Source: Faucicola tetraodonis (lineage in GTDB: Bacteria; Pseudomonadota; Gammaproteobacteria; Pseudomonadales; Moraxellaceae). From it: 64,000 bases of DNA. The notes under the pieces are model-generated. The model ran no database searches and was not told the origin of the DNA. It worked only from the letters and a program-made list of their open reading frames with translations. This document shows positions 25,275-33,001 of this stretch, piece by piece. Positions within the stretch are counted from its first letter, which is position 1. Each line of letters begins with the position of its first letter. A program made the position numbers and the translations under genes. The stretch lies in the NCBI GenBank assembly GCA_032017425.1, contig DALZPW010000006.1, one strand, 5' to 3'.

Positions 25275-27668
25275 TTATAGCGGCTGATACAACACACCAA
25301 CCAACAACACCGTAATATCCTTCGCTGCTGGGGCAATCTGTACAGTATCAAGTGCTATTGACTGAGCATCATACGTGGTTGCCAAGCTGTCGATTTGGCT
25401 TTGTAACTGCTGCCCGATGCTATCTAACTCCTGCTGCAGCTGCTGGCGAATCGCATCAAGCTCTGCGACGGTTTGTTTGTTGGCATTGATATCGCCCACC
25501 GAGTTCATGGCACGTTTGACGTTATTGATATTGGTCTGTGACAACGCCTTGCGACCCATAAATGCGCCTAAGACCGCAGAACCAATACTGACCCCTGCAT
25601 CAAGCCAGCCTTTGCTCGACTCAGCGGCTTGTTGTTGGTATTTTTCATTGGCGGCTTGCAATTTTTTGGCTAGCGCGTCTTGTTTTTTAGCAAAGCTATC
25701 TCGCAGCTGGGCAATGGCGATATCACGCTGTTCATGCAGCGGTACGATGAGTCGATTGCGGAAGGCGTCTTCGCTCTCTGCCACTTCGCTATACAGCTTT
25801 AAACTATCGACATACCACAGGTTTAACACTTGCTGCTGACGGATGGCTTCTTTCACATCTTTTTCCCAAGTTCTCCATGATGCCTTGTCGAGCGCTTGGG
25901 TAGGCAGTTGTTTGAGCACAGCGGGTTGGTGCGGAGCGGATTGTAACTGCTCAAAGGTCAAATCACTTAAAATCGCTTGATGCCAATCTACCACCAACGG
26001 CGGCTCACCAAATGCTGTGGTTAATAATAGCTGCTGCTGGCTTTGGGCGCCTGATTTTTTGTCATTAAAAAATACCCGCGCATAGGCAAAGGCAGTAGGC
26101 TCATAGAAGGTTTGCCCATCGCCCGCCATGTCTTTGGGGGCATAATACAAGCCCACATCTTTGGGCAAGGCCGGCGGCTGACTCATGGGGCTTGCTAATG
26201 GATTGATGGCAGGCGTGGTGGCTTGCGCTTGCGCTGGGTCGGTAGGGGCAGCCGCTTGGCTATTGGCTTTGAGCTGTGCTATGGCCTGTTTGCTAAGCGG
26301 TCCTGATAAGTAGTTGAGCGTGAAGCGGGTACTAAAAATCACAGGGCTGGCGTCATGCACATTGTGCAGCAAAAATTGGCGTTTACCGAGTTTATCAAAC
26401 CACGCATTAAGCGCCGCTTTGTCCAGTCCACTGCTGCCGCTGGCAGAGAGCAAGCCATCCATCACCCGTTCACGGTCTTGGGCAGTCTGTAACCGTCCGA
26501 TAAACCAAGTACCTGCGTTGGATAAGGCTTTGTAGTCCAAGTCCACTGGGTTTTGGGTCGATAACACAATCCCCAAACCAAATGCACGCGCTTGTTTTAG
26601 TAGGGTCAATAGCAATACTTTGGTCGGTGGATTGCCAATCGGCGGTAGATAGCCAAATACTTCATCCATGTACAAAATTGCCCGCAAGGTTGAGGTGCCT
26701 TGCTGACGGCGCATCCAGCCCAATAAATTGGTGAGCAACAAGGTGACAAAAAATAAACGCTCATCATCGGATAGATGGGCAATATTGAGCACACTGGTTT
26801 GTGCTTTGCCATTTTTATCATAAAACAGTGCGCCAGCATCCAGCGGCATGCCTTTAAGCCAGCTGGCAAAACTCGGTGATGCCAAAAGCCTATTGAGCTT
26901 CATCGCCAGTGCGCTACGGTCTTTATCCGCAAATACTTGTGACAGCGGCAGGATGCCGATTTTGTCAAACGCTGGCGTTTGGATTTGGGTAATCAAATCC
27001 ACCAAGGTTAAAGTTTGGTTATTGTCCCAGGCGTTTTTAAGTAGCTGTGCCAAAAACACATGCTCGGGTGCAAGGTTATCCCCATCGACTTTTAATAGCA
27101 CCAACAGTGCCGACACTGTCGCATCGATATACTCCGCATAGCTTTCGCCATCATTTTTGACACTATCGGGCGGCGGGACAAGATTGCCAAGTAGGGCAAT
27201 CGGTAAGCCATTCTCGCTACCTGGGGTATAGACACTGACACGATTGGCGGCTTTGAGTGCTTGCACACGCTCCGGGGTTTGAAAACTTTTGCCAAGCCCT
27301 TGTTGCCAGTTTTCTGCGGTTTGCTTGGCAAACTCTGCCACACTCATACCCGCTTGACTTGCCATGCCGCTATCAATCCACGGCTCAAAGTCACTGGCTG
27401 CCAAATTTGGAAACGTCAATGCCAAATTGCCCAAGTCACCTTTGGGGTCAATCGCAATCACCGGAATATTATCCAGCGCAGCTTCTTCCAGTAAGCTAAT
27501 CCCCAAACCCGTCTTACCCGAGCCCGTCATCCCAATAATCACCGCATGGGTTGTTAAGTTAGCTGCGTCATATAGGGTTGCTTGACCTTGTGTAGGCTCT
27601 GGGTACACGTCTTGACCGAGATAAAATTGACCGATACTATCAGCAATATCATTGGTGAGCGTTGGCAT
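25275..27668 (-). CDS. HerA-like/DUF853 ATPase
   Basis: FtsK/HerA-superfamily P-loop protein of 797 residues (YjgR/DUF853 type). Walker A GMTGSGKTGLGISLLEE is near residues 46-62, then VIAIDPKGDLGNL. A Walker B-like motif, ILYMDEVFGYLPP, is near residue 337, followed by VLSTQNPVDLDYKALSNAGTWF. The C-terminal part is predicted coiled coil with long Gln/Lys/Ala runs (about 645-770), common in this family. Biochemical role is unknown, though relatives are hexameric DNA translocases. An array of TCTAATTG 8-bp repeats lies 55 bp upstream of its start. Confidence 0.88.
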   Translation of the reverse strand: MPTLTNDIADSIGQFYLGQDVYPEPTQGQATLYDAANLTTHAVIIGMTGSGKTGLGISLLEEAALDNIPVIAIDPKGDLGNLALTFPNLAASDFEPWIDSGMASQAGMSVAEFAKQTAENWQQGLGKSFQTPERVQALKAANRVSVYTPGSENGLPIALLGNLVPPPDSVKNDGESYAEYIDATVSALLVLLKVDGDNLAPEHVFLAQLLKNAWDNNQTLTLVDLITQIQTPAFDKIGILPLSQVFADKDRSALAMKLNRLLASPSFASWLKGMPLDAGALFYDKNGKAQTSVLNIAHLSDDERLFFVTLLLTNLLGWMRRQQGTSTLRAILYMDEVFGYLPPIGNPPTKVLLLTLLKQARAFGLGIVLSTQNPVDLDYKALSNAGTWFIGRLQTAQDRERVMDGLLSASGSSGLDKAALNAWFDKLGKRQFLLHNVHDASPVIFSTRFTLNYLSGPLSKQAIAQLKANSQAAAPTDPAQAQATTPAINPLASPMSQPPALPKDVGLYYAPKDMAGDGQTFYEPTAFAYARVFFNDKKSGAQSQQQLLLTTAFGEPPLVVDWHQAILSDLTFEQLQSAPHQPAVLKQLPTQALDKASWRTWEKDVKEAIRQQQVLNLWYVDSLKLYSEVAESEDAFRNRLIVPLHEQRDIAIAQLRDSFAKKQDALAKKLQAANEKYQQQAAESSKGWLDAGVSIGSAVLGAFMGRKALSQTNINNVKRAMNSVGDINANKQTVAELDAIRQQLQQELDSIGQQLQSQIDSLATTYDAQSIALDTVQIAPAAKDITVLLVGVLYQPL

Positions 27669-27722
27669 GGAATTCCCTCAAAATTTTTATAAGTAATGAT
27701 TTATCGCTAACATGACGACTGG

Positions 27723-27767
27723 TCTAATTGCCTAATTGTCTAATTGTCTAATTGTCTAATTGTCTAA
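27723..27767. repeat. 8-bp tandem repeat TCTAATTG (5.6 units)
   Basis: Units at 27723, 27731 (CCTAATTG variant), 27739, 27747 and 27755, with a partial sixth. It sits 55 bp upstream of the HerA-like ATPase start, where changes in unit number could alter promoter spacing. Confidence 0.9.
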
Positions 27768-27967
27768 CAAGCTGAGTGGCGGTATGTCGGTTTCATTATA
27801 TGTAAAATTTTATCGTTTCGCCTAGCAAAATTTGTCGATTCTTTTATCTAGCCTTAACGCAATTTTTTAGCGCCGCAAAGATAATCCTTAATAATTTTTG
27901 ATACCAAATTTTGAAGTTTACCCGCTTACTGTTTGTTAATAAAAATTTAGCAATAAAAGCTGAGCAA

Positions 27968-27996
27968 TAAAAAAAGCGATGGGTGACATCGCTTTT
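27968..27996 (-). terminator. Intrinsic terminator of the lemA-TPM cluster
   Basis: AAAAGCGATG (27972-27981) pairs with CATCGCTTTT (27987-27996). The A-run on the plus strand before it gives the T-run on the minus transcript. It lies 42 bp beyond the last gene of the leftward lemA/ygcG/TPM cluster. Confidence 0.85.
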
Positions 27997-28037
27997 GGTG
28001 GGATTGCATCATCGCACTATGCTAATTAAGTTTAAAA

Positions 28038-28631
28038 CTACTTTATAAAAATCATTTTGTCAGCGATTTCGTTGCCGCTTGGGTCATTGTCTAATTGGTA
28101 ATATTGACGAAGCAATTGCCCCACATCACCCAATAGCGCAACCAAGCTATCAATGTGTCGATTAGCTTTAATACCTTCGATAGCCTTGTCGCACATCGCT
28201 TGCCACATGGTTGGCATCACATGGCTATTGATGCCTCTATCCGCGACAATCTCCAGACGCCGCTCACAGATATTAAGATACACCAACACCCCGGTATTAT
28301 CCTGCGTATCCCAGACGCGATAATCTCCAAAAACTTCGATCGCTCTGTCTCGGCTGTTTTGTAGCCGTGCGGACGAAATGGGCAAATGATTCTCAATCAC
28401 TAGCACCACTTCACCGCGATGCCCTTGCTCAGCTTCGGTAATTGCTTGATTTAACTGCTGTTGGGCGCTGGGCGTTAACCAGCGATTGTGCAGGCTAGGT
28501 ATAAACGCAACTTGACGCCACCATCTAGCCCAACTTGGCACAGTGGAAGTCACTGTCGCCATCGGTGAGGTGTAAGCAATGGTTTCTTCGTTGGCACCAT
28601 TCGTTGCAGTTATTGGGTCATTTGTGCTCAT
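28038..28631 (-). CDS. TPM-domain protein without signal or Gly-rich tail
   Basis: 197 residues carrying a TPM (YgcG/CHCH-type) domain from about 55 to 180: LTPSAQQQLNQAITEAEQ, GEVVLVIENHLP, WDTQDNTGVLVYLNICERR and EIVADRGINS. It lacks a Sec signal, a membrane segment and the Gly-rich tail seen in the neighbouring paralogue, so it is probably cytoplasmic. It is the last gene of a leftward lemA, ygcG-like, TPM trio, a common gene order. Exact function is unknown. Confidence 0.85.
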   Translation of the reverse strand: MSTNDPITATNGANEETIAYTSPMATVTSTVPSWARWWRQVAFIPSLHNRWLTPSAQQQLNQAITEAEQGHRGEVVLVIENHLPISSARLQNSRDRAIEVFGDYRVWDTQDNTGVLVYLNICERRLEIVADRGINSHVMPTMWQAMCDKAIEGIKANRHIDSLVALLGDVGQLLRQYYQLDNDPSGNEIADKMIFIK

Positions 28632-28729
28632 GAAAATTCCATAAAAAATAATGAAGTATATAGTTGATGATAAGGGGTAAATTCAAAATAATTTTTTCAA
28701 TAATTTTTTATTGACTAGCCGATTACTGA

Positions 28730-30004
28730 CTACCAGTCACCACCAGCGCCGCCGCCGCCAAAGCCGCCACCGCCGCCACTAAATCCGCCACCACCAAATC
28801 CACCGCCGCCAAAGCCGCCACCCGGTAAGAAAACAACCCCGCCACCGCCTCTGCCCCCGCGACCACCACCGCCACCACGAAAGAGCAAGAATAAAAAGAC
28901 AATAAATGCCACAAATATACTGCCCAGTAAGCCTGCGCCAAAGATTGTACCAAGCGTTACAATGCCACCTGCCGTAGCAATCGAACCAAAAAACCGCCCT
29001 AATATACTGGTCAAAATCATGCCAGCGACAAAGCCAAAAAAGCCTAGGAAGATAAGCGGTATGCCGCCCTCTTGATTTGACTGGGCATTGCTATTGGTAT
29101 TGACTCGATTGGTATCGGCTTGCTTTAAAATAGCAGGATCGGTCGTCAAGCGTTCTTCAATGCGATTAATTCCCGCTGTGATGCCCCCGGCATAATCACC
29201 TTGTTTAAATCTTGGGGTTATGTCATCGCTAATAATGCGTTTGGCGACGGCATCAGGAATGGTACCTTCAAGACCATAGCCTGTTAAAATGTACATTTTA
29301 CGGTCATTGACGGCAACAACCATCAACAGCCCCTGATCGGTGTCTTTTTTGCCCAGTTTCCAACGATCGGCGACCTTCATTGAATAGTCAAAAATATCCT
29401 CGCCATTGGTGGTTGGTACAATGACCACGGCTGCTTGCGCCAAGCCGCGGTCATTAAGACTACGCAGTTTGGTTTCAATCGCTTGTTTATCACTGGCAGA
29501 TAGAATTTTTGCTTCATCAATGACAGGGTTATTGAGGATTAGTTTATCAGCGGCAACAGGGACTTGGGTTGACTGTTTAGGTGTAGTAGTCGTCTGGGCA
29601 TTGGCGGTAGCTGTTGCCTGATTGTTATTGGCCTGATTGCCAGTTGCTTGAGTATTGACCCCTGGTATCGGCAGCGCATCATTGCCTAACGTCTCTTTAA
29701 TTGCATCATTATTGAGTACAGCATCATTGAGCGCTTCATTGGTTTGTGCGGTTTTGGCAATCGCAACCATGTCCTCAACACTATGATCTTGTAATGTGGG
29801 CTTAGCGGTAACGGTTGCGGAATTGGCTGTCGCTGTGGCAGTTTCTGCAACGGCTGCCATAGGCATCGCAAGCCCAATGCCGATGGTCAGTGCAGTAAAA
29901 GTACTTAATAGCACCCGCTTCGCTAATAAGCGAGACGACAATTTTTGCGGCTGATTATGGGAGCGCTGTAAATTGGGCTGTGTCTGTGCAATATTCAATG
30001 ACAC
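28730..30004 (-). CDS. YgcG-type TPM-domain membrane protein with Gly-rich tail
   Basis: 424 residues. An N-terminal hydrophobic signal or anchor lies at about 30-52 (STFTALTIGIGLAMPMAA) after a basic 28-residue lead. A Thr/Asn/Gln-rich spacer precedes the TPM domain (about 160-285; VIDEAKILSASDKQAIE, LLMVVAVNDRKMYILTGYGLEG). One or two membrane segments follow (about 315-375), then a very Gly-rich tail ending GGAGGDW. This layout is standard for YgcG. It lies 98 bp from the small TPM gene and about 200 bp after lemA, forming a conserved trio of unknown envelope role. Confidence 0.9.
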   Translation of the reverse strand: MSLNIAQTQPNLQRSHNQPQKLSSRLLAKRVLLSTFTALTIGIGLAMPMAAVAETATATANSATVTAKPTLQDHSVEDMVAIAKTAQTNEALNDAVLNNDAIKETLGNDALPIPGVNTQATGNQANNNQATATANAQTTTTPKQSTQVPVAADKLILNNPVIDEAKILSASDKQAIETKLRSLNDRGLAQAAVVIVPTTNGEDIFDYSMKVADRWKLGKKDTDQGLLMVVAVNDRKMYILTGYGLEGTIPDAVAKRIISDDITPRFKQGDYAGGITAGINRIEERLTTDPAILKQADTNRVNTNSNAQSNQEGGIPLIFLGFFGFVAGMILTSILGRFFGSIATAGGIVTLGTIFGAGLLGSIFVAFIVFLFLLFRGGGGGRGGRGGGGVVFLPGGGFGGGGFGGGGFSGGGGGFGGGGAGGDW

Positions 30005-30201
30005 CTGTGTTTCCTCAAAGTATGCAATTTTTTTATTATGATCTAGTCAATTCAACAACTATTTTAAAAAATTAAAAAATTAGTCTGACAATTGATGCAA
30101 ATCTTATCCAATGAGCCTGCCACCGACTGATGGCAGACTATTTAAAAAAATCTTCTTAACTCTCAAACTTTAACTATACAGTTAACATTAACAATGGTGA
30201 A

Positions 30202-30927
30202 TTAAGGTTTCGCTGCCGCGGTAGCCGAATTATTTACAGGCTGACCACCGGCATTGGCAGTGTTCCCATTGTTTTGCACTGGCTGACCGCCCGCATTTGC
30301 GGTATTGGTATTGTTATTGCCAAAATCAACAGTTGGTGCAGTGGAGATTTGCGCCTCATTGGCCACGGTAAAATTTGGACGGGTATGCATACCAAACACT
30401 TTTGCGGTGACATTGGTTGGGAATTGGCGTACGGTAGTGTTATAAGTTTGAACGTCTTGGATATAACGACCCCGTGCCACGGTAATGCGGTTTTCGGTGC
30501 CTTCAAGCTGTGCTTGTAACTCTTGGAATTGTTTGTCCGCTTTTAGATCAGGATAGCGCTCTGAGACTGCCATCAAGCGCGATAACGCACCGCCCAATTG
30601 ATCTTGCGCTTGTTGATAGCGTTGAAAAGCCGCTGGGTCATTGAGTACATCGGCACTCACATTGATAGTCGTCGCTTGTGAACGCGCTTGTGTGACTTGG
30701 GTTAAGGTCGCTTGTTCGTGCTGGGCATAACGCTCAACGACTTTGACCAAGTTTGGAATCAAGTCAGCACGGCGCTGATACTGGTTGACTACTTCTGACC
30801 ATGACGCGTTGATTTGTTCATCTTGCGCTTGCATAGAGTTATAACCACAACCGGTCAGATTGGCAGAACCCACCACCAAGGCTGCGGCCAATAAGGTGTT
30901 TTTTACTGTGGTATTGAATGGTTTCAT
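30202..30927 (-). CDS. lemA: LemA family lipoprotein
   Basis: 241 residues with a lipoprotein signal ending in the lipobox LTGC (Cys27), then the LemA helical domain: NASWSEVVNQYQRRADLIPN, LVKVVERYAQHE, LMAVSERYPDLKADKQFQEL and ENRITVARGRYIQDVQTYN. LemA proteins are envelope proteins, often encoded with TPM-domain proteins as here. The C-terminal 40 residues are low complexity with a duplicated NTANAGGQPV unit. It is the first gene of the leftward trio. Confidence 0.92.
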   Translation of the reverse strand: MKPFNTTVKNTLLAAALVVGSANLTGCGYNSMQAQDEQINASWSEVVNQYQRRADLIPNLVKVVERYAQHEQATLTQVTQARSQATTINVSADVLNDPAAFQRYQQAQDQLGGALSRLMAVSERYPDLKADKQFQELQAQLEGTENRITVARGRYIQDVQTYNTTVRQFPTNVTAKVFGMHTRPNFTVANEAQISTAPTVDFGNNNTNTANAGGQPVQNNGNTANAGGQPVNNSATAAAKP

Positions 30928-31077
30928 AAGTTTTCCTCAAAGATAAATTAAATAAATCGATATCTAGGTTTTTGAAAATTATGAAGCTATGTGTGGCTAC
31001 TGTAAATTTACGTTTTGTATAGTGCTGTATGGTTTTGTATCAAACTGCAGACTTATTAAAGCCGGCTTAGCGGCTTA

Positions 31078-31137
31078 GAATAGTTAAATATCGAATAGTT
31101 AAAAAACGAATAGCTAAAAATTGAATAGTTAAAAATT
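31078..31137. repeat. 15-bp tandem repeat, four units
   Basis: Units start at 31078, 31093, 31108 and 31123: GAATAGTTAAATATC, GAATAGTTAAAAAAC, GAATAGCTAAAAATT and GAATAGTTAAAAATT. It lies 150 bp upstream of lemA. Confidence 0.9.
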
Positions 31138-31152
31138 TGCAATCAGCTTAGC

Positions 31153-31183
31153 AAAAAAAGACCAGCCAACGCTGATCTTTTTG
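31153..31183 (-). terminator. Intrinsic terminator after the proximal yceI paralogue
   Basis: AAAAAGACCAGC (31155-31166) and GCTGATCTTTTT (31171-31182) pair with one wobble on the minus strand. It lies 26 bp beyond the yceI stop. Confidence 0.8.
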
Positions 31184-31208
31184 ATTACCTTTATTATCTA
31201 CCAAAAAA

Positions 31209-31859
31209 TCATTGTTGAGCGGCTTCAATTTGAATGACTAATTTCACCTTTTTACTCACACCCATTTTGACATAACCATCAATCCCCCAATCGGTACGGT
31301 CAATCGTGGTTTCAAAATCACCACCGTACACATATGCCATGAGTAACGGACTTGGATAGCTATTAAATTTGCTCGCTGTCAACGTAATAGGGCGAGTTTT
31401 TTTGAGCAAAGTTAAATTGCCTTTAATTTGGTGTAATTTACCCTTTTTAAAGATAAATTTAGTAGAGGTAAAGTGGGCAGTTGGATATTTATCTGCATTA
31501 AAAAAGTCTTTACTTTTTAAGTGTTCATCAAATTTCTTATGACCTGTTTGCAATTTTTCCAACGGAATATCAAGGTCAATTTGCCCTATTTGATTGTCGG
31601 GGTCAAATACCATGTCGCCTTCCAAGCCATAAAATCCACCATGATTGGTTGAGGTGCCAAAATGGTCAATGCTAAATCGCACATTGGTGTGCATCGGGTC
31701 AAGTTTATAGTTGATTGAATTAGATTTGACGATTTCTTTGCTTACTGCTTTTGCGCCTAAGCTAAAAGTTTTAGCCAAGGCTTTTTTGGTCAAAATGGCA
31801 GTGGTTGCCATGCCTGCAAGTTTGGCAAGTGTCCCTAAGTTGTTAGTTTTATCTGTCAT
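31209..31859 (-). CDS. YceI family protein without classical signal peptide
   Basis: 216 residues; the YceI lipocalin-like barrel (about 50-215) binds isoprenoid-type ligands in characterised members. Family segments: YKLDPMHTNVRFSIDHFGTS, GGFYGLEGDMVFD, KFDEHLKSKDFFNADKYPTA and VYGGDFETTIDRTDWGID. The first 45 residues (MTDKTNNLGTLAKLAGMATT and following) are Lys-rich and lack a clear Sec cleavage site. It is a tandem paralogue of the next gene, but has Ser and Tyr where that copy has two Cys residues. Its location in the cell is uncertain. Each copy has its own terminator. Confidence 0.85.
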   Translation of the reverse strand: MTDKTNNLGTLAKLAGMATTAILTKKALAKTFSLGAKAVSKEIVKSNSINYKLDPMHTNVRFSIDHFGTSTNHGGFYGLEGDMVFDPDNQIGQIDLDIPLEKLQTGHKKFDEHLKSKDFFNADKYPTAHFTSTKFIFKKGKLHQIKGNLTLLKKTRPITLTASKFNSYPSPLLMAYVYGGDFETTIDRTDWGIDGYVKMGVSKKVKLVIQIEAAQQ

Positions 31860-31987
31860 GAACTTTCCTTATTATTAGTCGTTAAAAATTGCATTGGTTT
31901 GAACATTTTAACTTATCAATTGAATCAAGCTGTGCAAAGAGTGTTGGCAAAGTTCAGTGTTTGTGAAATTATCTATCGTAGAAACGT

Positions 31988-32015
31988 AAAAAAGCCAATG
32001 CGTTAACATTGGCTT
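31988..32015 (-). terminator. Intrinsic terminator after the secreted yceI paralogue
   Basis: AAGCCAATG (31992-32000) pairs with CATTGGCTT (32007-32015); the plus-strand A-run at 31988-31993 gives the T-run of the minus transcript. Confidence 0.85.
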
Positions 32016-32035
32016 CTAGGTAACGCTAAGCAAGC

Positions 32036-32731
32036 TTATTGTTGTACGGCTTCAACTTGGATGTTGAGTTTCACGTCTTTAGCAAAACCCATTTTGACAT
32101 AGGTATCCATGCCCCATTTGGTGCGGTCAATGGTAGTCTCAAAATCACCGCCACATACTTGCGCATTTTTCAGCATTGGGCTGTTGTAGCAATTAAATTT
32201 AGTGGCTTTTAGGCTGACTGGGTTGGTTTTGCCCAATAGCGTCAAGTTACCGTCAACTTTCGTTACTTTGCCATTTTTGAAATGGAATTTGGTTGATTTA
32301 AAATTAGCCGTTGGGTATTTTTCAGCGTTAAAGAATTCAGCTGATTTTAAATGGTTGGTAAAATGTTCGTTACCCGTGTCAAGACTATTGACAGGAATGT
32401 CAACGTTGATGCTGCCTGTATTTTTGGCGGGGTTGTAGTTCAAGTCACCCGTTACGCCGTAGAAACCACCTTGGTTGGTCGTTGTACCGAAGTGATCAAT
32501 CGCAAAACGTACATTGGCGTGGTTTGGGTCTAGTTTGTAGCTGGTGCTGTTGCTTGGCTTAACTTTTTCTACTTTGGCGGTTTTAGGCGCTTTTGTGACC
32601 GCTGCAGGTTGAGCCGCGGTTTCACCAACTTTTTGCGTTTCACCGTTTTGCGAGATAACCAATTCTGCATTGGCAAATTGTGTGGCTAACAACGCTGTGA
32701 TAGCGGCAGTGGCTAAAAGTTTGCTATTCAT
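32036..32731 (-). CDS. Secreted YceI family protein
   Basis: 231 residues with a clear Sec signal (MNSKLLATAAITALLATQFA then NAEL), so periplasmic. The YceI barrel spans about 66-230: YKLDPNHANVRFAIDHFGTT, GGFYGVTGDLNYN, HLKSAEFFNAEKYPTANF and CGGDFETTIDRTKWGMD. Two Cys residues (NCYNSP and QVCGG) lie close together and could form a disulfide. An Ala/Lys/Pro linker separates signal and domain. It is the tandem paralogue of the gene 176 bp downstream, from which it probably arose or which it gave rise to. Confidence 0.92.
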   Translation of the reverse strand: MNSKLLATAAITALLATQFANAELVISQNGETQKVGETAAQPAAVTKAPKTAKVEKVKPSNSTSYKLDPNHANVRFAIDHFGTTTNQGGFYGVTGDLNYNPAKNTGSINVDIPVNSLDTGNEHFTNHLKSAEFFNAEKYPTANFKSTKFHFKNGKVTKVDGNLTLLGKTNPVSLKATKFNCYNSPMLKNAQVCGGDFETTIDRTKWGMDTYVKMGFAKDVKLNIQVEAVQQ

Positions 32732-32936
32732 GGGATTTTCCTCGATACATTATAAGAGCTGTGTGGGCTTACAAAACATTGTTAATGAAACTTAACTTAG
32801 TCTATGTAGGATTAAGTTATTATAACATATACCTTTCCCTTGTTATCGTGTATTGTTTGTAAATTGTTGCTAGTTTTTGACCGAGCCAAAACTTTCACCG
32901 TGACAGCCTTTATTAATTAAGTCGGGTTAGGTCATT

Positions 32937-32968
32937 AAAAAAGGACAGCTTTTGCCATCCTTTTATAA
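32937..32968 (-). terminator. Probable terminator after purL
   Basis: AAAAAAGGACAGC and GCCATCCTTTT flank a TTTT loop and pair on the minus strand with two wobbles; a T-run follows in that direction. It lies 34 bp after the purL stop. Confidence 0.6.
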
Positions 32969-33001
32969 AAAAATCCACTATGTTAACTTTTATCTTAACT
33001 T

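Larger units (their letters stand above)
27669..28037. other. Intergenic region with tandem repeat and terminator
   Basis: About 370 bp upstream of the HerA-like gene, containing an 8-bp tandem repeat and the terminator of the TPM-domain gene. The remainder is AT-rich with no recognised feature. Confidence 0.5.
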
